Of a DNA stretch of 64,000 bases, positions 38,804 to 49,465 are shown one piece after another. Below the pieces are notes generated by a model that saw only the letters and a list, made by a program, of their open reading frames with translations, ran no database searches and was not told where the DNA came from. Within the stretch, counting starts at the first letter, position 1. Every line of letters begins with the position of its first letter. Source of the DNA: Methylobacterium sp. 2A (GTDB taxonomy: Bacteria > Pseudomonadota > Alphaproteobacteria > Rhizobiales > Beijerinckiaceae); the NCBI RefSeq assembly GCF_009806555.1, contig NZ_VUOK01000034.1:62001-126000 (forward strand), read 5' to 3'. Both the position numbers and the translations under genes were made by a program.

Positions 38804-40335
38804 CCGTTCAGGTCCTTGGAGCGCATGATCGCGCGCATGATCGCTTCCTGGCTCGCCTCTTCGCGCTGGAACTCGCCGACGAAGCGCCCCTCGTTCATCA
38901 CGTAGATCCGGTCGCAGAGGCCGAGCAGCTCGGGCATCTCGGACGAGATCACCAGCACGCCCCGGCCTTCATCCGCCAACTCGTTGATGATGCTGTAGAT
39001 CTCGTACTTGGCACCGACATCGATGCCGCGCGTCGGCTCATCCAGGATCAGCACCTTGGGCTCCGTGAACAGCCACTTGCTCAGCACGACCTTCTGCTGG
39101 TTGCCGCCCGAGAGGTTCACGGTCTGCTGCGCCACACCGAAGGAGCGGATCCGCATCTTGCTCCGGTAGCCGCTCGCGACCCGGTGCTCGGCGTCCTCGT
39201 CGATCACCGCGGCCTTGGAGACGCCCGGAAGGTTGGCCAGCGTCGTGTTCTTGGCGATGTCCTCGCCCAGGACGAGGCCGAGTTGCTTGCGGTCCTCGGT
39301 GACGTAGGCGATGCCGGCGGCGATCGCCTTGTCGATGGTCGAGACGTCGACCTCCGCGCCGTCGATCCGGACGGTGCCGCGGATGCCCTGCCCGTAGGAG
39401 CGCCCGAAGATGCTCATGGCGAGCTCGGTCCGGCCCGAACCCATCAGGCCAGCGATCCCGACGATCTCGCCCCGGCGCACGGTCAGGTTGACCCCGCGCA
39501 CCACCGTCCGGTCGGGATGAATCGGGTGGTGGACGGTCCAGTCGCGCACGTCCATCAGCAGGTCGCCGATCTTCGGCTCGCGCGTGGGATAGCGATTCGC
39601 CAGCGTGCGCCCGACCATGCCGCGGATGATCCGGTCCTCGTCCACCGCCTCGCGCCGGCAATCCATCGTCTCGACGGTGGTGCCGTCGCGTAGCACCGTG
39701 ATCCGGTCGGCGACCTTCGAGATCTCGTTCAGCTTGTGCGAGATCAGGATCGACGCGATACCCTGGTCCTTGAAGCGCAGGAGCAGCCGCAGCAGCGCCT
39801 CGCTGTCGGTCTCGCTCAAGGACGCGGTCGGCTCGTCGAGGATGAGCAGCTTGACCTTCTTGGACAGCGCCTTGGCGATCTCCACGAGCTGCTGCTTGCC
39901 GACGCCCAGATGCGTCACCAGCGTGTCGGGGCTTTCATTGAGCCCTACGGTGGCGAGCAATTCGCGCGACCGGGCGTAGACCCGGTCCTGATCGATGATC
40001 CCGAACCGGGCCGGCTCGTTGCCCAGGAAGATATTCTCGGCGATCGACAGGAACGGCACCAGCGCCAGTTCCTGGTGGATGATCACGATGCCGAGGCGCT
40101 CGCTGTCCGAGATGTCCCGGAAATGGCCGGGGCGCCCCTCGTAGACGATCTCGCCCTCGTAGGAGCCGTGCGGATAGACGCCGCTCAACACCTTCATGAG
40201 CGTCGACTTGCCGGCGCCGTTCTCGCCGACCAGGGCGTGGATCTCGGCGGGCGCGACGGCCAGATTGACGTCGTTGAGGGCTTTGACGCCGGGGAACGAC
40301 TTGGAAATCCCCCGCATTTCGAGGACGGGCTGCAT
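38800..40335 (-). CDS. gguA: Multiple-sugar ABC transporter ATPase (GguA/MmsA/XylG type)
   Basis: The 511-residue protein has two ATPase domains. The first has Walker [18 protein letters not shown] at about residues 37-52, Q-loop [21 protein letters not shown] and Walker [14 protein letters not shown]. The second is degenerate at Walker A ([16 protein letters not shown]) and has the signature [16 protein letters not shown] and [13 protein letters not shown]. This two-domain layout is normal for carbohydrate (CUT2) importers. ATG 40335 gives the usual [20 protein letters not shown] start. Confidence 0.94.
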   Translation of the reverse strand: MQPVLEMRGISKSFPGVKALNDVNLAVAPAEIHALVGENGAGKSTLMKVLSGVYPHGSYEGEIVYEGRPGHFRDISDSERLGIVIIHQELALVPFLSIAENIFLGNEPARFGIIDQDRVYARSRELLATVGLNESPDTLVTHLGVGKQQLVEIAKALSKKVKLLILDEPTASLSETDSEALLRLLLRFKDQGIASILISHKLNEISKVADRITVLRDGTTVETMDCRREAVDEDRIIRGMVGRTLANRYPTREPKIGDLLMDVRDWTVHHPIHPDRTVVRGVNLTVRRGEIVGIAGLMGSGRTELAMSIFGRSYGQGIRGTVRIDGAEVDVSTIDKAIAAGIAYVTEDRKQLGLVLGEDIAKNTTLANLPGVSKAAVIDEDAEHRVASGYRSKMRIRSFGVAQQTVNLSGGNQQKVVLSKWLFTEPKVLILDEPTRGIDVGAKYEIYSIINELADEGRGVLVISSEMPELLGLCDRIYVMNEGRFVGEFQREEASQEAIMRAIMRSKDLNG

Positions 40336-40427
40336 GCGACCCCTTCCGGACCAATCTTCATAGCGGGACCCGCGCCGACGGAAGGCCGGCGCGGGATCGA
40401 AGGGGCCGGCAACCGGCCCCGCTGCCC

Positions 40428-41498
40428 TCACTTCAGCTGGTCGGGGGTGTAGTAGCCCGAATCGACCAGGACCGGCTTCCAGTTGTCCTTGGTGACGATG
40501 ACTGGCGTCAGCAGGTAGGACGGGACGACCTTCTTGCCGTTGTTGTAGGTCTTGGTGTCGTTGACTTCGGGCTGCTTGCCGGATTCGATGGCGTCGATCA
40601 TCGCCACCGTGACCTTCGCGAGCTCGCGGGTGTCCTTGAAGATCGTCGCGGTCTGCTCGCCCGCGATGATCGACTTGACCGATTGCAGCTCGGCGTCCTG
40701 GCCGCTGACCACGGGCAGCTTCTGATTGCCGGAGCCGTAGCCGACGCTCTTCACCGACGAGATGATGGCCGTGGAGATGCCGTCATAGGGCGAGAGCACC
40801 GCATCGAGGCGCGCGTTGCCGTAATAGGCCGAGAGCAGGTTATCCATCCGCGCCTGGGCGGTGGCCGGGTCCCAGCGCAGGGTGGAGACCTTGTCCATGC
40901 CGAACTGGCCCGACCGCACCACGAGCTTCTTCGCGTCGATATACGGCTTCAGCACCGACATCGCGCCGTCGTAGAAAAAGTATGCGTTATTGTCGTCGGG
41001 CGAACCGCCGAACAGCTCGATGTTGAACGGACCCTTGCCGTCCTTGAGGCCCAGCGCGTCGACGATCGAGGTCGCCTGCTGCACGCCGACCTTGAAGTTG
41101 TCGAACGTGGCGTAATAGTCGACGTTCGGCGTGCCCTTGATCAGGCGGTCGTAGGCGATGACCTTGACGCCGCGCTCGGCCGCCTTCGACAGCACGTCGC
41201 CGAGGGTGGTCCCGTCGATCGAGGCGACCACCAGGAGCTTCACGCCCTTGGTGAGCATGTTCTCGATCTGGGCGAGCTGGGTCGGGATATCGTCGTCGGC
41301 GTATTGCAGGTCCGGCTTGTAGCCCTTGGCCTGAAGCAATCTCACGATGTTGTTGCCGTCGTCGATCCAGCGCTGCGACGACTTCGTGGGCATTGCCACC
41401 CCGATCGGATCACCGCTCGCGGCCTGCGCCGACGACAGGGCGCCGCCCAGGAGCGCGGCGCCGAAAATCAGCTTGCGTACAATATGCTTGGCGAACAT
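40428..41498 (-). CDS. chvE: Periplasmic sugar-binding protein ChvE
   Basis: The 356-residue binding protein has a signal peptide cleaved after AQA (about residue 26) and a type I periplasmic fold: [60 protein letters not shown] and [22 protein letters not shown]. ChvE binds glucose, galactose, arabinose and xylose. In Agrobacterium it also senses plant sugars for virulence; here it more likely just feeds the transporter. It is first in the operon, 92 bases before gguA. Confidence 0.93.
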   Translation of the reverse strand: MFAKHIVRKLIFGAALLGGALSSAQAASGDPIGVAMPTKSSQRWIDDGNNIVRLLQAKGYKPDLQYADDDIPTQLAQIENMLTKGVKLLVVASIDGTTLGDVLSKAAERGVKVIAYDRLIKGTPNVDYYATFDNFKVGVQQATSIVDALGLKDGKGPFNIELFGGSPDDNNAYFFYDGAMSVLKPYIDAKKLVVRSGQFGMDKVSTLRWDPATAQARMDNLLSAYYGNARLDAVLSPYDGISTAIISSVKSVGYGSGNQKLPVVSGQDAELQSVKSIIAGEQTATIFKDTRELAKVTVAMIDAIESGKQPEVNDTKTYNNGKKVVPSYLLTPVIVTKDNWKPVLVDSGYYTPDQLK

Positions 41499-41906
41499 GA
41501 CTCCCCCATTGTCTTATCGGGCGGCGGCATAAGGACTTTTGCGCCTGCCGCCACCGCGTTTCATCATCGTCGGCCGATCGTTCGAAACGTGCCCGATTTC
41601 CATCAAGCAGAATCTGGGCGCGCATCGGCAATATCTGGCTCAAATCTTTGAACCGGACAGAGATCGCCTTCTGATGTGCTGATTTGTTCGAACGCGCGCA
41701 GCGATCGGGTGCGGGATCACCGCGAAGTCGTCGCCGAGGCGGCGGAATTCCTCTCCCAGCGTGGGATCGGGTTCAACCCCGTCCGTTCTTCGTTGCGAAA
41801 TTTGTATGAGTTATAGAACGGGACGTCAATCGTGTGTTTCCGCCCGCGCCGCGCCGCTCCCGGACATGCACAGCAAAGAACGAAAGGTCGGCGCCGGTCG
41901 TCCGGG
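41499..41906. other. 407-base intergenic region upstream of chvE
   Basis: No gene is apparent. The region should hold the chvE operon promoter. It has two GTTCGAA-type boxes, GTTCGAAA at 41580-41587 and the palindrome GTTCGAAC at 41686-41693, which might be operators. The stretch 41795-41825 is AT-rich (TTGCGAAATTTGTATGAGTTATAG). Confidence 0.3.
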
Positions 41907-42659
41907 TCAGCCGCGGCCGACGAACGGCATCTTGGTGGCCATGATGGTCATGAACTGCACGTTGGCGTCGAGCGGCAGGCTCGCCATGGTGAGCACCGCC
42001 TGGCCGACATGGGCGGGGTCCATCACCGCCTCGGCCCGCAGCGAGCCGTCCGCCTGGGGCACCCCGGCCTTCATCTTGCCGCCCATGGGCGTGTCGGCGT
42101 TGCCGATATCGATCTGCCCGCAGGCGATGTCGTAGGCGCGGCCGTCGAGCGAGGTCGCCTTGGTCAGACCCGTCACCGCGTGCTTGGTCGCCGTGTAGGC
42201 GATCGAGTTCGGCCGGGGGGCGTGCGCCGAGATCGAGCCGTTGTTGATGATCCGGCCACCGCGGGGCTCCTGGTCGCGCATGATCCGGAAGGCGTGCTGC
42301 GTGCACAGGAACAGGGCGGTCAGGTTGGTGTCGACCACCTGTCGCCACGTCTCGAGCGGCAGATCCTCCAGGGGCACCGCCGGCGCGCCGATCCCGGCAT
42401 TGTTGAACAGGAGGTCGAGGCGGCCGTATTGCGCCTTGGCGCGGGCGAACAGATTGGCGATCGAACCGGGATCGGTGACGTCGGTGGGGACCACGAGCGA
42501 CCGGTCGGCGCCGATCTCGGCCGCCACCTCTTCGAGGGGACCCGGCCGCCGGCCCGACAGCACGACACGCCACCCGGCCCCGGCGAGCGCCAGGGCAGCG
42601 GCCCGTCCGACTCCCGTCCCGGCCCCGGTCACGATCGCGATCCGATTTGCCGCCGCCAT
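41907..42659 (-). CDS. Short-chain dehydrogenase/reductase
   Basis: This 250-residue classical SDR has the [19 protein letters not shown] cofactor loop, NNAGIGAPA, and the catalytic Ser and Tyr-x-x-x-Lys in [26 protein letters not shown]. An Arg in [13 protein letters not shown] favours NADP(H). The end reads [17 protein letters not shown]. It has no obvious operon partner. The substrate is unknown. Confidence 0.9.
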   Translation of the reverse strand: MAAANRIAIVTGAGTGVGRAAALALAGAGWRVVLSGRRPGPLEEVAAEIGADRSLVVPTDVTDPGSIANLFARAKAQYGRLDLLFNNAGIGAPAVPLEDLPLETWRQVVDTNLTALFLCTQHAFRIMRDQEPRGGRIINNGSISAHAPRPNSIAYTATKHAVTGLTKATSLDGRAYDIACGQIDIGNADTPMGGKMKAGVPQADGSLRAEAVMDPAHVGQAVLTMASLPLDANVQFMTIMATKMPFVGRG

Positions 42660-42865
42660 GCGCTCCTCCCGGCTTTCGTTCCCCGGCGTTTACCGGAAGC
42701 CCCATACGGCGCGAAGGGATCGGCGTTTCAGATGCGGCGCGCGGTCACGCGGGCAGCGCACTGGAAGGTCCGCGCTATGTTGGCGCAGGGCGTGGTCGAG
42801 GGAGGGCCTGAGACGATGCGGCGGCGGTGGACGACAGGGCCTGCTGGCGGCGGGACGGTGCGGAT

Positions 42866-44599
42866 TTGAGCGCGCCCGAGATCCCGTTCCTGGCCGGGCT
42901 CGATCCGGCGGCCGTCGAGGCAGTCCGCGCCCGCATGGAGCCGGTGGCGGTGCCGGCGGGAAAAATCCTGTTCGAGCAGGGCGCGACGGGGGACGCGCTC
43001 TACACCCTGGTGTCGGGCGTGGTCGGTGTCTCGGCCCGCGACCATACCGGCCGGCCTACCCGCATCGCGCGCCTGCGGCCGCCGGAGATTTTCGGGGAGA
43101 TGGCGCTCCTGTCGGACGCCCCCCGGGCGGCGACCGTGATCGCCCTGCGCGACGCGCACCTGCTGAAGCTCACCCGTGACGCCTTCGAGGCGGTGATCGC
43201 CGAGCATCCGCAGACGCTCCTCTACCTCGCCCGCATGCTCGCCGACCGCCTGCGCCACATCTATGACGGCTACTCGGTGCATCACGCCCCGCGGATCTTC
43301 ACGATCCTGTCGGTGACGGACGGCCCCGACCCGGCGCATCTCGCCCGCCGGCTCGCGGCCGCCTTCGACGCCCTGCTGCCCGGCGAGACCGGCTGCCTGA
43401 CGGACTGGCCGGACGGCGCCGACGAGGCGTGGTTCCAGGCCTTCGAGGCGCGGCACGCCCGCACGATCTTCGCGGCCCGGCAGATCGATTGTCCGTGGTG
43501 CCGCCAGAGCCAGCGCCGGGGCGACCACGTGCTGCTTCTGGCCGAGCCCGGCGCGCCGCCACGGCCCGGGGCGGCGGAGTATCTGGAGCGGATTCGCTCC
43601 GACTGGATCCGCATGGACCTCGTCGTCCGCCAGGATCCCGCGGCGCGGCGCCCGAAGCCGCTGCACCCGGCGGTCGCCGCGCTGCCGGCGAACCTCCGGA
43701 TCCAGCTCCGCGACGGCCGGGAGGCGGACCTGCACCGGCTCGCCCGGCTCGTCAGCGGCGCCGCGCGCGGCCTCGTGCTCGGCGGCGGCGGCGCCCGAGG
43801 GCTCGCCCATCTCGGCGTCCTGAAGGCCCTCGACGAGGTGTCGTGCGCCCCCGATTTCGTCGGCGGCACCAGCATGGGAGCGATCATCGCGGCGGGCCTC
43901 GCCATGGGCTGGAGCCTCCATGAGATCGAGGCGCAGACCGAGGCGTTCTTCGCCACCGACAACCCGCTCAACGACTACACGCTGCCGCTCCACGCCCTGA
44001 CCCGGGGCGCCAAGGTCGATGCCGGCCTCGCCGTGCGCTACGGCGGCGCGCGCATCGAGGATCTGTGGCTGCCGTTCTTCTGCGTCTCGTCGAACCTCAC
44101 CACCGGCAACACGATGGTCCATCGCTCGGGCGACCTGGCGCAGGCCCTGCGCGCCAGCATCGCGATTCCCGGATTGCTGCCGCCGGTGCTGTGCGACGAA
44201 GGCGTGCTGGTCGATGGCGGCATGATGAACAACTTGCCCGCCGACGTCGCCGCCGACCTGGAACGCGGCCCCGTGCTGGCGGTCGATGTCGGCAGCGACC
44301 GGGCCTTCCAGGACATGCCCACGCGCGGCTGGACCGGCCGCCTCGTGCGCAAGCTGATCGGCTCGCCGCTTGCGATGCCGGGGCTGGCGCCGCTGCTGCT
44401 GCGCGCCGCCACGGTCTCGAGCGACGCGCAGAGCCTGATGGCGGCGGCCCACGCCACAGCCGTGCTCAAGCCCCAGCTCTCGGGCATCGACCTGCGGGCG
44501 TGGTCGCGGTTCCGCGAATCGGCCGAACTCGGATATCGCGAGACCCGCGCCAGCCTGGAGGCGGGTGCCCTCGCACGCTGGCTGGACCCGGTGCGCTGA
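42866..44599 (+). CDS. Cyclic-nucleotide-binding patatin-like phospholipase (NTE family)
   Basis: The protein has an N-terminal cNMP-binding domain (ILFEQGATGDALYTLVSGVVGV, IFGEMALLSDAPRAATVIAL; about residues 20-150 if started at TTG 42866). The patatin domain has the oxyanion loop LVLGGGGARGLAHLG at about 305, the nucleophile GTSMG at about 333 and the Asp in VDGGMMNNLP at about 449. Such proteins hydrolyse lysophospholipids and link cAMP/cGMP to lipid turnover. GTG 42827 would add 13 residues. The class III cyclase at the left edge could in principle supply the ligand. Confidence 0.88.
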   Translation: MSAPEIPFLAGLDPAAVEAVRARMEPVAVPAGKILFEQGATGDALYTLVSGVVGVSARDHTGRPTRIARLRPPEIFGEMALLSDAPRAATVIALRDAHLLKLTRDAFEAVIAEHPQTLLYLARMLADRLRHIYDGYSVHHAPRIFTILSVTDGPDPAHLARRLAAAFDALLPGETGCLTDWPDGADEAWFQAFEARHARTIFAARQIDCPWCRQSQRRGDHVLLLAEPGAPPRPGAAEYLERIRSDWIRMDLVVRQDPAARRPKPLHPAVAALPANLRIQLRDGREADLHRLARLVSGAARGLVLGGGGARGLAHLGVLKALDEVSCAPDFVGGTSMGAIIAAGLAMGWSLHEIEAQTEAFFATDNPLNDYTLPLHALTRGAKVDAGLAVRYGGARIEDLWLPFFCVSSNLTTGNTMVHRSGDLAQALRASIAIPGLLPPVLCDEGVLVDGGMMNNLPADVAADLERGPVLAVDVGSDRAFQDMPTRGWTGRLVRKLIGSPLAMPGLAPLLLRAATVSSDAQSLMAAAHATAVLKPQLSGIDLRAWSRFRESAELGYRETRASLEAGALARWLDPVR

Positions 44600-44715
44600 G
44601 ATGTCCGCGTGCGGCGGCACACAACGCCTGCGTGTGCCCCTGTAACCCCGGCCTCCCGACGCCGATTTCTCCGGCAGTGTCGCCTTCGGAGTTCATCGCC
44701 GTGACCCATCCCGCC

Positions 44716-44877
44716 ATGATTCAATCCACCCGGACCCCATCCGCCGCCGATCCGGCCCGGGGCCTGCTGGAAGGTGCGGCGTTCGTCCTGCTCTGTCTGT
44801 GGACCCGGACCGCACCGGACCGCCTGCGCGATCAGCTCTCGCCAGAAGCCGGCGCCTGCACCACCTTGGGCTTCTGA
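44716..44877 (+). CDS. Possible small hypothetical protein
   Basis: A 53-residue ORF (MIQSTRTPSAADPARGLLEG...) follows the patatin gene, with high GC at third positions and a hydrophobic stretch EGAAFVLLCLWTRTAPDRLR. A GTG at 44701 is an alternative start. The ribosome site is poor. It may be a real small gene upstream of the hydrolase, or spurious. Confidence 0.35.
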   Translation: MIQSTRTPSAADPARGLLEGAAFVLLCLWTRTAPDRLRDQLSPEAGACTTLGF

Positions 44878-44910
44878 CGGCAAGAGGTGCCGCGCCCGGG
44901 TGGAGCAGCG

Positions 44911-45774
44911 ATGCAAATGGACGTTGCGGGCGTGACCTTTCGGCGGATCGCGCTGCCGGATCTCGGCCTCCATGTGGCCGAGGCCGGCCCTGATTCCGGC
45001 GTGCCGACCATCCTGCTGCACGGCTTCCCCGAGTTCTGGTACGGCTGGCGCCACCAGATCGGCCCGCTCGCCGCTTCGGGCCTGCGGGTCGTCGCGCCGG
45101 ATCAGCGCGGCTACGGCCTCAGCGACAAGCCTGACGGCCTCGACGCCTATCACCTCGACCGTCTGGCCGGCGACGTGATCGCGCTCGCCGATTCCTGCGG
45201 CTTCCCCACGGTGCGGCTCGTGGGCCACGATTGGGGCGGCCTCGTCGCATGGTGGGCGGCAAGCCTCTATCCGGAGCGGATCGAGCGGCTCGCGATCCTG
45301 AACGCGCCGCATCCCGGCATCGTCGGTGATTACATGCGGCACCATCCGGGCCAATGGCTGCGCAGCACCTATGTCGGGCTGTTCCAGATCCCCGGCCTGC
45401 CGGAACGCCTGCTCACCGCGGATCGCTGCCGGGTCCTGCGGCGGGCGCTCACCACCACCAGCCGGCCCGGCGCCTTCGCGGCCGCCGATCTCGACCGCTA
45501 CGTCGCGGCCTGGCTTCAGCCCGGCGCGATGACCGGCATGCTGAACTGGTACCGGGCCCTGGTGCGGCTCCCACGGGCAAATCCGCCGCGGGTCCGGATG
45601 CCCACCCTGATCCTCTGGGGCCGGCAGGATACCGCCCTGCAGGCCGGCCTGGCCGAGGCGAGCCTTACCCTCTGCGATGACGGCCGGATCCGCTGGTACG
45701 ATCACGCCAGCCACTGGCTCGCGCATGAGGAACCGGACGCAGTGAATGCGGATCTCATCGACTTCCTCGCCTGA
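44911..45774 (+). CDS. Alpha/beta hydrolase, epoxide-hydrolase/dehalogenase type
   Basis: The 287-residue protein has the oxyanion motif HGFPEFWYGWRHQI, the nucleophile elbow GHDWGG with Asp at about residue 107, and the His in WYDHASHWLAHEEP near the end. An Asp nucleophile (rather than Ser) points to the epoxide hydrolase, haloalkane dehalogenase or fluoroacetate dehalogenase branch; HGFPEFWYGWR is typical of the first and last. ATG 44911 follows GGAGCAGCG. The substrate is not deducible. Confidence 0.88.
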   Translation: MQMDVAGVTFRRIALPDLGLHVAEAGPDSGVPTILLHGFPEFWYGWRHQIGPLAASGLRVVAPDQRGYGLSDKPDGLDAYHLDRLAGDVIALADSCGFPTVRLVGHDWGGLVAWWAASLYPERIERLAILNAPHPGIVGDYMRHHPGQWLRSTYVGLFQIPGLPERLLTADRCRVLRRALTTTSRPGAFAAADLDRYVAAWLQPGAMTGMLNWYRALVRLPRANPPRVRMPTLILWGRQDTALQAGLAEASLTLCDDGRIRWYDHASHWLAHEEPDAVNADLIDFLA

Positions 45775-45996
45775 ATCCGCCGCCGTGATCCGCGCCGCGA
45801 AATTGCATTGACGAGCTGACTTCGCTTTACAGTTATCATAAGTCGACGCGGAACCCGTTCGCAGCACGCGCCGCGTAGCTCCTCAATCCACGCTCGGGCC
45901 GGGATTTACGACCCAGCATTCTGCACTGAACCGGAACCTTCCGATCCGGACCTGTTTAGGAGAGGGCTCCTGGGAGCGGATCGGAGATACGGAACA

Positions 45997-46287
45997 ATGT
46001 CTTTTCGCACATTGCTGACCGCGGGCTTGCTCGCCGGCGGACTCGTGGCCGGCGCTTCGGCCGCGCAGGCAGCCCCCGCAATGCCGCAGACCGGGCTTGC
46101 CGGCGGCCTGGTCGAGACCGTCGCGATGCATCACCACCACCGGATGCATCGCCACCATTCCACCCGGCACGAGCGCCGGATGCGCCGCCTCAACACGATG
46201 CGCCATGGCAACCCGAACGCGCGCAACCCGTCGCGGCCCGGCTACCAGCAGCAGCTCGGCAACACCACGGGCGGCCCCCGGTCCTGA
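45997..46287 (+). CDS. Secreted His-rich small protein
   Basis: The 96-residue protein has a signal peptide (MSFRTLLTAGLLAGGLVAGAS, cleavage near AQA at about 27). A mature region follows with a histidine cluster VAMHHHHRMHRHHSTRHERR and an Asn/Arg-rich tail. The His clusters could bind metal, but no named domain is seen. The ribosome region GGAG is about 13 bases upstream of ATG 45997. It is not linked to its neighbours. Confidence 0.65.
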   Translation: MSFRTLLTAGLLAGGLVAGASAAQAAPAMPQTGLAGGLVETVAMHHHHRMHRHHSTRHERRMRRLNTMRHGNPNARNPSRPGYQQQLGNTTGGPRS

Positions 46288-46407
46288 GCACCGGCCCCAA
46301 GGGCGCGTCGGCTCAACGGCCCGCCCCATCCACCGCCGTCGCGGCTTCTCCCCAGCCGCGGCGGCACGCGATCCTGATTCGCGGAGCGCGCTCTGCTAAG
46401 AGGCGCC

Positions 46408-49122
46408 ATGGCCCGAACCGCCGTCCGCCCCGCCGACCCGCCGTCCAGCCCAGGCCTCGATCCGGCCGGCGCCACGCCCATGATGGCGCAGTACATCGAG
46501 ATCAAGGCGGCCAATCCCGACTGCCTGCTCTTCTACCGGATGGGCGACTTCTACGAGCTGTTCTTCGAGGATGCCGAGATCGCCTCCCGGGCGCTGGGCA
46601 TCGTCCTGACCAAGCGCGGCAAGCATGCGGGCAGCGAGATCCCGATGTGCGGCGTGCCGGTCGAGCGCTCCGACGACTACCTCAACCGCCTGATCGCCCT
46701 CGGCCATCGGGTCGCGGTGTGCGAGCAGACCGAGGATCCGGCCGAGGCCAAGAAGCGCGGCCCGAAATCGGTGGTGCGCCGGGAGGTCGTGCGCCTCGTC
46801 ACCCCCGGCACGATCACCGAGGACCGGCTCCTCGATCCGGCCCAGGCCAACCTTCTCCTGGCGATCGGCCGCCGCAAGACGGGGGAGGGGGCGGTCGCCT
46901 ACGGGCTCGCCGCGGTCGACATCTCGACCGGTCGCTTCTCACTCAGCGAAGTCGCGGGCGGCGACCTCGCCGGCGCCATCGCCCGCCACGATCCGCGCGA
47001 GATCGTCCTGTCCGAGGCGATCCACGCCGATCCCGCGCTGGCGCGGATCTGGCAGGAGAGCCGGGCCGCCATCGTCCCTTTGGCGCAGGCCGAGTTGGAG
47101 CCCGCCGCCGCCGAGCGGCGCATCCGCGAACAGTACGGCGTCTCGACCCTGGAGGGGTTCGGCCAGTTCACCCGGGCCGAGATCGCGGCGGCCGGGGCGG
47201 CGCTCCTCTACATCGCCCGCACCCAGCTCGCGGCCCGGCCGACCCTCGCGGTCCCGACCCGCGAGGATGCCGGCGCGACGCTCGCCATCGACGCGGCCAC
47301 CCGGGCGAACCTCGAACTCACCCGCACCCTGTCGGGGGAGCGCACGGGAAGCCTGCTCGCCACGATCGACCGCACCGTGACGGCGAACGGCGCGCGGCTG
47401 CTCGCCGAGCACCTCGCGGGCCCGCTGACCAACCTCGACGCCATCGCCCGCCGGCACGCCGCCGTGGCGCATCTCGCGGAGAATGGTCCGCTCCGCACCG
47501 GCCTGCGCGATGCGCTCGCCCGGGCGCCCGACCTCGCCCGAGCCCTATCCCGCACCGGCCTCGGCCGCGCCGGGCCGCGGGACCTCGCCGCCATCCGGGA
47601 GGGTCTGGCGGTCGCAGCCGATCTCGGCGCGCGCCTGTCCGCCATCCCGGACCTGCCGGAGGATCTTGCGCGCCTCGCCGACCATCTGGCCGAGGCCGAC
47701 GCCGGGCTGATCGCGACTTTAGCGGCGGCGCTCGCCGACGAGCTTCCCTTGAGCCGGCGCGATGGCGGCTTCGTGCGCGCGGGATATCATCCGGAGATCG
47801 ACGAGGCCCGCACGCTCGGTCAGGATTCCCGCAAGGTCATCGCCGCCCTCCAGACGCGCTACGCCGAGCAGACCGGCTGCCGGACCCTGCGCATCAAGCA
47901 CAACAACCTGCTGGGCTATTTCATCGAGGTTCCGCAATCCGTCGGCGAGGCCTGCCTCAAGGGGCTGCAGAGCGAGTTCGTCCACCGCCAGACCATGGTG
48001 GACGCCATGCGCTTCACCAGCGTCGAGTTGGGAGGGCTCGAATCCAAGATCTCGGGGGCGGCCGACCGAGCGCTGGCCCTCGAAGCGGCCGTGTTCGACG
48101 ACCTCGCCGCGCGCGTGCTCGCGCAGGCCGACAGCATCGCCGAAGTCGCGGAGGCGCTGGCCGACCTCGACGTGGCGGCGAGCCACGCGGAACTCGCGGT
48201 CGAGCTCGACTGGCGCCGGCCGATCGTCGACGATTCGCTCAGCTTCGTCGTGGTGGGCGGGCGCCATCCGGTGGTCGAGGCGGCACTTCGCCGGGCGGGC
48301 GAGCCGTTCATCGCCAACGATTGCGACCTATCGGGCGATACGCGGGGCCGGATCCGGCTGATCACCGGCCCCAACATGGGCGGCAAGTCGACCTTCCTGC
48401 GCCAGAACGCGCTGATCGCGGTGCTCGCCCAGATGGGCGCCTTCGTACCGGCGGCAGAGGCGCGGATCGGCCGGGTCGACCGGCTTTTTTCCCGCGTCGG
48501 CGCCGCCGACGACCTCGCCCGGGGACAGTCGACCTTCATGGTCGAGATGGTCGAGACCGCCGCGATCCTCAATCAGGCGACCCGCCGCTCGCTGGTGATC
48601 CTCGACGAGATCGGCCGCGGCACCGCGACCTTCGACGGGTTGTCGATCGCCTGGGCCTGCCTGGAGCACCTGCACGAGGTGAATGCCTGCCGGGCTTTGT
48701 TCGCCACCCATTTCCACGAGCTGACCGCTTTGGGCGACCGGCTCGCCCGGCTGGAGAACGCGACCCTCAAGGTCGCCGAGCACCGGGACGGCGTCGTGTT
48801 CCTGCACGAAGTGGTGCCCGGTGTGGCCGAGCGCAGCTACGGGTTGCAGGTGGCGCGGCTCGCCGGGCTGCCCGGCAGCGTCGTGACCCGGGCCGGGGCG
48901 ATCCTCAAGAGCCTGGAGAAGGCCGAGCGCGGTCGGCCCGCCCGCGCCCGGATCGACGACCTGCCGCTCTTCGCCGCCCTCGCGCCCCCCCCGCCGCCGG
49001 AGCCGCCCCCCGAGGATCCCCTCGGCGCGCTGCTCGACGCCATCGATCCGGACGCGCTGACGCCCCGGGAGGCGCTGGACGCGCTCTATCGGTTGAAGCG
49101 CGAGCGGGCGGGGAGGGCGTGA
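46408..49122 (+). CDS. mutS: DNA mismatch repair protein MutS
   Basis: This 904-residue MutS has the mismatch-recognition Phe-x-Glu in [14 protein letters not shown] at about residues 45-57, the connector and lever domains, and the ATPase with Walker [27 protein letters not shown] at about 651, [14 protein letters not shown], and Walker [22 protein letters not shown]. The C-terminal tail ends with a helix [17 protein letters not shown] as in tetramerising MutS. mutL is not in the window. Confidence 0.97.
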   Translation: MARTAVRPADPPSSPGLDPAGATPMMAQYIEIKAANPDCLLFYRMGDFYELFFEDAEIASRALGIVLTKRGKHAGSEIPMCGVPVERSDDYLNRLIALGHRVAVCEQTEDPAEAKKRGPKSVVRREVVRLVTPGTITEDRLLDPAQANLLLAIGRRKTGEGAVAYGLAAVDISTGRFSLSEVAGGDLAGAIARHDPREIVLSEAIHADPALARIWQESRAAIVPLAQAELEPAAAERRIREQYGVSTLEGFGQFTRAEIAAAGAALLYIARTQLAARPTLAVPTREDAGATLAIDAATRANLELTRTLSGERTGSLLATIDRTVTANGARLLAEHLAGPLTNLDAIARRHAAVAHLAENGPLRTGLRDALARAPDLARALSRTGLGRAGPRDLAAIREGLAVAADLGARLSAIPDLPEDLARLADHLAEADAGLIATLAAALADELPLSRRDGGFVRAGYHPEIDEARTLGQDSRKVIAALQTRYAEQTGCRTLRIKHNNLLGYFIEVPQSVGEACLKGLQSEFVHRQTMVDAMRFTSVELGGLESKISGAADRALALEAAVFDDLAARVLAQADSIAEVAEALADLDVAASHAELAVELDWRRPIVDDSLSFVVVGGRHPVVEAALRRAGEPFIANDCDLSGDTRGRIRLITGPNMGGKSTFLRQNALIAVLAQMGAFVPAAEARIGRVDRLFSRVGAADDLARGQSTFMVEMVETAAILNQATRRSLVILDEIGRGTATFDGLSIAWACLEHLHEVNACRALFATHFHELTALGDRLARLENATLKVAEHRDGVVFLHEVVPGVAERSYGLQVARLAGLPGSVVTRAGAILKSLEKAERGRPARARIDDLPLFAALAPPPPPEPPPEDPLGALLDAIDPDALTPREALDALYRLKRERAGRA

Positions 49123-49159
49123 GGGTCGATGACCGAGGAAGGCTCGGGCTGCGCCGGGC

Positions 49160-49436
49160 CTCTCCCTCCCCCGTTACGCGCGCAGATTCACACATCTTGG
49201 TCGGAAAACAGACGCGATCGGCACCGCCGCTCTCCCTCCCCCCTTTGCGGGAGAGGGGAACCCGGCTTCAGGACGAGGCGAGGCCTTCACGCCGCGTAGA
49301 GCTTGATTCTGCACCGTCGATCCCCTCTCCCGACCCCCTTCGGGGGCCACCCTCCCCCGCAGAGGGGGGAGGGGAGAGCCGCCTTCGCCCCTCAAAGGGA
49401 GATGTGTAAACCCGCAGTCCGCAGAGGGGGGGAGGG
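49160..49436. repeat. Nested inverted repeat downstream of mutS (MITE-like)
   Basis: The 343-base gap between mutS and the response regulator gene is mostly this element. Inner arms are CTCTCCCTCCCCCCTTTGCG (about 49231-49250) against a CAGAGGGGGGAGGGGAGAG arm at about 49360-49378. A second inner pair is GAGAGGGGA against TCCCCTCTC. Outside are near-identical short arms TTCACACATCT (49187-49197) and AGATGTGTAAA (49400-49410), with 10 of 11 bases complementary. The related arms in the atp operon share the CTCCCCC/GCGGG core. It encodes nothing. Confidence 0.65.
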
Positions 49437-49465
49437 CGTGTCGCAGAGACGGCCTGTCAAAAAAC

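Noticed and set aside
46647-49409. A long plus-strand frame overlapping mutS
   Set aside because: It is out of frame with a full MutS, runs on into the downstream repeat and is Arg/Pro-rich without motifs.
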